NCBI GenBank assembly: GCA_002405445.1
Contig: DHLV01000080.1
Coordinates: 9,823 to 19,183, forward strand
Origin: Flammeovirgaceae bacterium UBA4659
GTDB lineage: Bacteria; Bacteroidota; Bacteroidia; Cytophagales; Cyclobacteriaceae
Length of the DNA: 9,361 nt
Direction: 5' to 3'
Shown: positions 7,912 through 9,361 of the stretch, piece by piece
Numbering within the stretch: position 1 is the first letter of the stretch
Layout of the letters: each line of letters starts with the position of its first letter
The notes under the pieces: generated by a model
What the model saw: only the letters and a program-made list of their open reading frames with translations
What the model was told of the DNA's origin: nothing
Database searches by the model: none
Position numbers and translations under genes: made by a program

Positions 7912-8418
7912 CTATTTCTCCAGCACCAGCACAACTTTGTTAAAATCTACTGCTGCATTGATCACCTTCCTAAAATCCTCATAGCGGGCAAGCGGGGCGT
8001 GAATAGATTTGTAGTATTCTCGGATGGTGATTTCCAGCGTTTGTGCATTTTGTTTGTGGTCAGACGTAAAAAGGAATGGCACTTGATCCCCATCTTTGAA
8101 TTGTATGTCGATATGACAATCATCCGGGTTTTTCACCCTGTATCCGTCAGGAATACGTACTTTAATGACCCTGTCATAACCTCTGTTAAAGTCGTTTTCA
8201 ACTGGCGTGGCGCGTTGGTCATCTCTGTACAACTCTGTTTGCGGTCCGATCAATTCACCCACTTTAAACAGAATTCGTGTGCCGGCATTTTCGATAAAAT
8301 GGCTTGATTTAAAATCTGTCTTCATCACTACGTTGTTCGCGTTTGATTTGGCGACCGCCAACGTCCATTTATCAATCTCCGCATCAGGGGCAGTTTGCTT
8401 GGTGATTTCTTTTACCAT
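7912..8418 (-). CDS. Surviving 3' reading frame of the DUF3857-type remnant (168 aa)
   Basis: If the remnant is expressed at all, this is the stretch that could be translated alone: 168 codons from an ATG that lies five codons after the amber stop. It would contain only the C-terminal beta-rich domain (DUF3858-like by position), with no signal peptide, no transglutaminase Cys-His-Asp triad and no membrane segment. No ribosome-binding site is visible before the ATG (CAGCGGAGCAAA precedes it). An automatic annotation would probably list it as a hypothetical protein. I think it is a fragment and not a functional gene; it is given separately so the limits of the open frame are on record. Confidence 0.4.
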   Translation of the reverse strand: MVKEITKQTAPDAEIDKWTLAVAKSNANNVVMKTDFKSSHFIENAGTRILFKVGELIGPQTELYRDDQRATPVENDFNRGYDRVIKVRIPDGYRVKNPDDCHIDIQFKDGDQVPFLFTSDHKQNAQTLEITIREYYKSIHAPLARYEDFRKVINAAVDFNKVVLVLEK

Positions 8419-8631
8419 TTTGCTCCGCTGTTCCTACGTGGTCATGTCATAATAGGGTGCGATAAAAGCCGCGTTGTAACCCCCGAATTCGCGTTCCGTT
8501 TTCACTAAGTTAACTGAAAGATCGGGCGCAAAACCTCTGACTCTGCAGTGGTCATGTAACGTCAGCAATAGCAAAACCCACAGCACGCTGATAAAAGAAG
8601 ATCTAACACAAATGGATTCAACCGTTTCCAT
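7912..8631 (-). pseudogene. Remnant of a DUF3857/transglutaminase-type protein, C-terminal part with in-frame stop
   Basis: Two reading pieces, 8434-8631 (65 codons) and 7912-8418 (168 codons from its first ATG), are in the same frame and are separated only by a TAG at 8434-8436. Read through that stop, the sequence runs YYDMTT-stop-EQRSKMVKEITKQTAPDAE without a break in protein-like composition. From my memory of the family, the stretch VKTEREFGGYNAAF onward, with FIENAGTRILFKVGELIGP, NDFNRGYDRVIKVRIPDGY and YEDFRKVINAAVDFNKVVLVLE, matches the C-terminal region of Bacteroidetes DUF3857 proteins, which carry an N-terminal DUF3857 domain and a transglutaminase-like domain and are usually above 600 residues. 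Those domains are absent here: apt ends 44 bases upstream. The first 40 or so residues, with a hydrophobic run at about 13-26, are not recognisable as family. I call it a pseudogene through N-terminal loss plus one nonsense change. A sequencing error at the TAG would still leave the truncation. Confidence 0.7.
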
Positions 8632-8675
8632 GAACGCACCGTTCAGCGAGAAGAAAGTATGTCCAATCGACTCCC

Positions 8676-9218
8676 TTAAACCTTCACCAGATAATGCGGG
8701 TCTATCAAAAAAGAAGATCGAAGATTCTTTTCGCCCGCCAAAAATGAAAGGTTGATCACAAATGAATAGCCGGCTACCACGGCACCCAGCCTGTTCACCA
8801 GATTACCCGCAGCGGTAGCAGTGCCACCGGTCGCCAACACATCATCATGAATCAGCACGCGGGCTCCTTTGGGCAACGCATCGGTATGCATTTCGATGGC
8901 AGCCCTGCCATACTCCAACGCATACTCTTCTGTTAGCTTATGGAACGGCAACTTTCCCGCTTTCCGTATGGGCACAAACGGTACATTCAACCCTTGGGCG
9001 ATCATCGCCCCTAAAATAAACCCGCGGGCTTCCACGGCAGCCACTGCATCAATCCGAAGGTCTTTGAAATGCCGGACAATTTCTGACACCACAATTTGCA
9101 CTGCCCGGGGATTGGCCAACAGCGGGGTGATATCCTTGAAAATGATTCCGGGTTGAGGAAAATCAGGCACATCTCGCAGCAACTTGACAAGATATTGTTG
9201 GTGTGCAGTGTCGTTCAT
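8676..9218 (-). CDS. apt: Adenine phosphoribosyltransferase
   Basis: Apt makes AMP from adenine and PRPP in one step, the cytoplasmic purine salvage route. From the ATG at 9216-9218 the product is 180 residues, normal for the family (183 in E. coli). It shows the family N-terminus RDVPDFPQPGIIFKDITPLL (15-34), VEARGFILG (62-70), the flexible-loop region around RKAGKLPFHKL (85-95), and the PRPP-binding motif VLIHDDVLATGGT (121-133). All are intact. A longer reading from TTG at 9236 would add six residues, but these overlap the end of the upstream membrane-protein gene, so I prefer the ATG. That upstream stop and this ATG are separated by one base (TGA-A-ATG), which suggests translational coupling. 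The broken DUF3857-type gene follows after 44 bases. Confidence 0.97.
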   Translation of the reverse strand: MNDTAHQQYLVKLLRDVPDFPQPGIIFKDITPLLANPRAVQIVVSEIVRHFKDLRIDAVAAVEARGFILGAMIAQGLNVPFVPIRKAGKLPFHKLTEEYALEYGRAAIEMHTDALPKGARVLIHDDVLATGGTATAAGNLVNRLGAVVAGYSFVINLSFLAGEKNLRSSFLIDPHYLVKV

Positions 9219-9219
9219 T

Positions 9220-9361
9220 TCAAATGATGGCAGCAATGTTCAATATCGCAAAGAACAACAACTCGATGGCAAGAAACCAACCTGCAAATTCATTTTTTTC
9301 ATCAAGGTCAAAAATTGCGTAAGCCCAGAATAATGCGGCTGACACACAAAACCACCCCACT
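9220..9361 (-). CDS. Small membrane protein, C-terminal part (runs off right edge)
   Basis: On the minus strand an open frame enters from the right edge and ends at TGA 9220-9222. I translated 46 residues: two hydrophobic stretches, about residues 1-17 (WFCVSAALFWAYAIF) and 27-46 (AGWFLAIELLFFAILNIAAII), separated by a charged turn DLDEKNEF. This is the pattern of two membrane helices joined by a short loop. No start is present, so the full length is unknown and I do not recognise a family. Support for a real gene comes from the unbroken frame to the window edge, the membrane-like composition, and the fit with apt: the stop is one base before the apt ATG, as in co-translated genes. It is probably in one operon with apt. 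Confidence 0.7.
   Translation of the reverse strand, partial: VGWFCVSAALFWAYAIFDLDEKNEFAGWFLAIELLFFAILNIAAII

Noticed and set aside
7654..8307. Plus-strand open frame of 217 codons
   Set aside because: It lies antisense across the typA start, the typA promoter gap and the DUF3857-type remnant; its product has no recognisable domain and the minus-strand readings are clearly the real ones.
9219..9236. TTG start for apt, adding six residues
   Set aside because: It overlaps the end of the upstream membrane-protein gene, and the ATG at 9218 gives the normal family N-terminus and length.

Overview
The window looks like chromosome from a member of the Bacteroidota, probably the Cytophagales. This rests on three things seen in the sequence: promoter elements of the Bacteroidetes type (TAnnTTTG) before typA and guaA, mostly absent or weak Shine-Dalgarno sequences, and protein families typical of that phylum (a TPR protein with a G..C...A...G....L..YC tail, and the C-terminal part of a DUF3857-type protein). 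The lineage is inferred from these features and was not tested by a search. No mobile element, CRISPR array, rRNA or tRNA is visible.

Every gene lies on the minus strand, so transcription runs from high to low coordinates. At the right edge is the C-terminus of a small membrane protein (9220-9361, open at the edge). One base after its stop comes apt, adenine phosphoribosyltransferase. Next is a decayed gene (7912-8631): only the C-terminal part of a DUF3857/transglutaminase-type protein remains, and an in-frame TAG interrupts it. A 150-base intergenic region follows, with two tandem hairpins and a clear promoter -7 element for typA (bipA), the ribosome-associated GTPase. Four bases after typA, a secreted TPR protein begins. 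A short gap holding a probable promoter leads to guaA (GMP synthetase). Nine bases after guaA is a large exported protein with N-terminal TPRs and a C-terminal type I periplasmic-binding-protein fold, an architecture that recalls LpoA. After a 161-base gap comes a predicted outer-membrane protein of unknown function. Six bases after that is hutI (imidazolonepropionase, histidine degradation), which runs off the left edge.

The genes form four likely transcription units: membrane protein-apt-remnant, typA-TPR, guaA-LpoA-like, and outer-membrane protein-hutI. apt and guaA both serve purine nucleotide supply (salvage to AMP, and XMP to GMP). The rest is translation/stress (typA), envelope (TPR, LpoA-like and outer-membrane proteins) and amino-acid catabolism (hutI). 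This is mostly ordinary core genome. The points worth a second look are the broken DUF3857-type gene, the non-lipidated LpoA-like protein beside guaA, and a guaA promoter placed so close to the ATG that the transcript could be leaderless. I see no convincing new defence or mobile system here.
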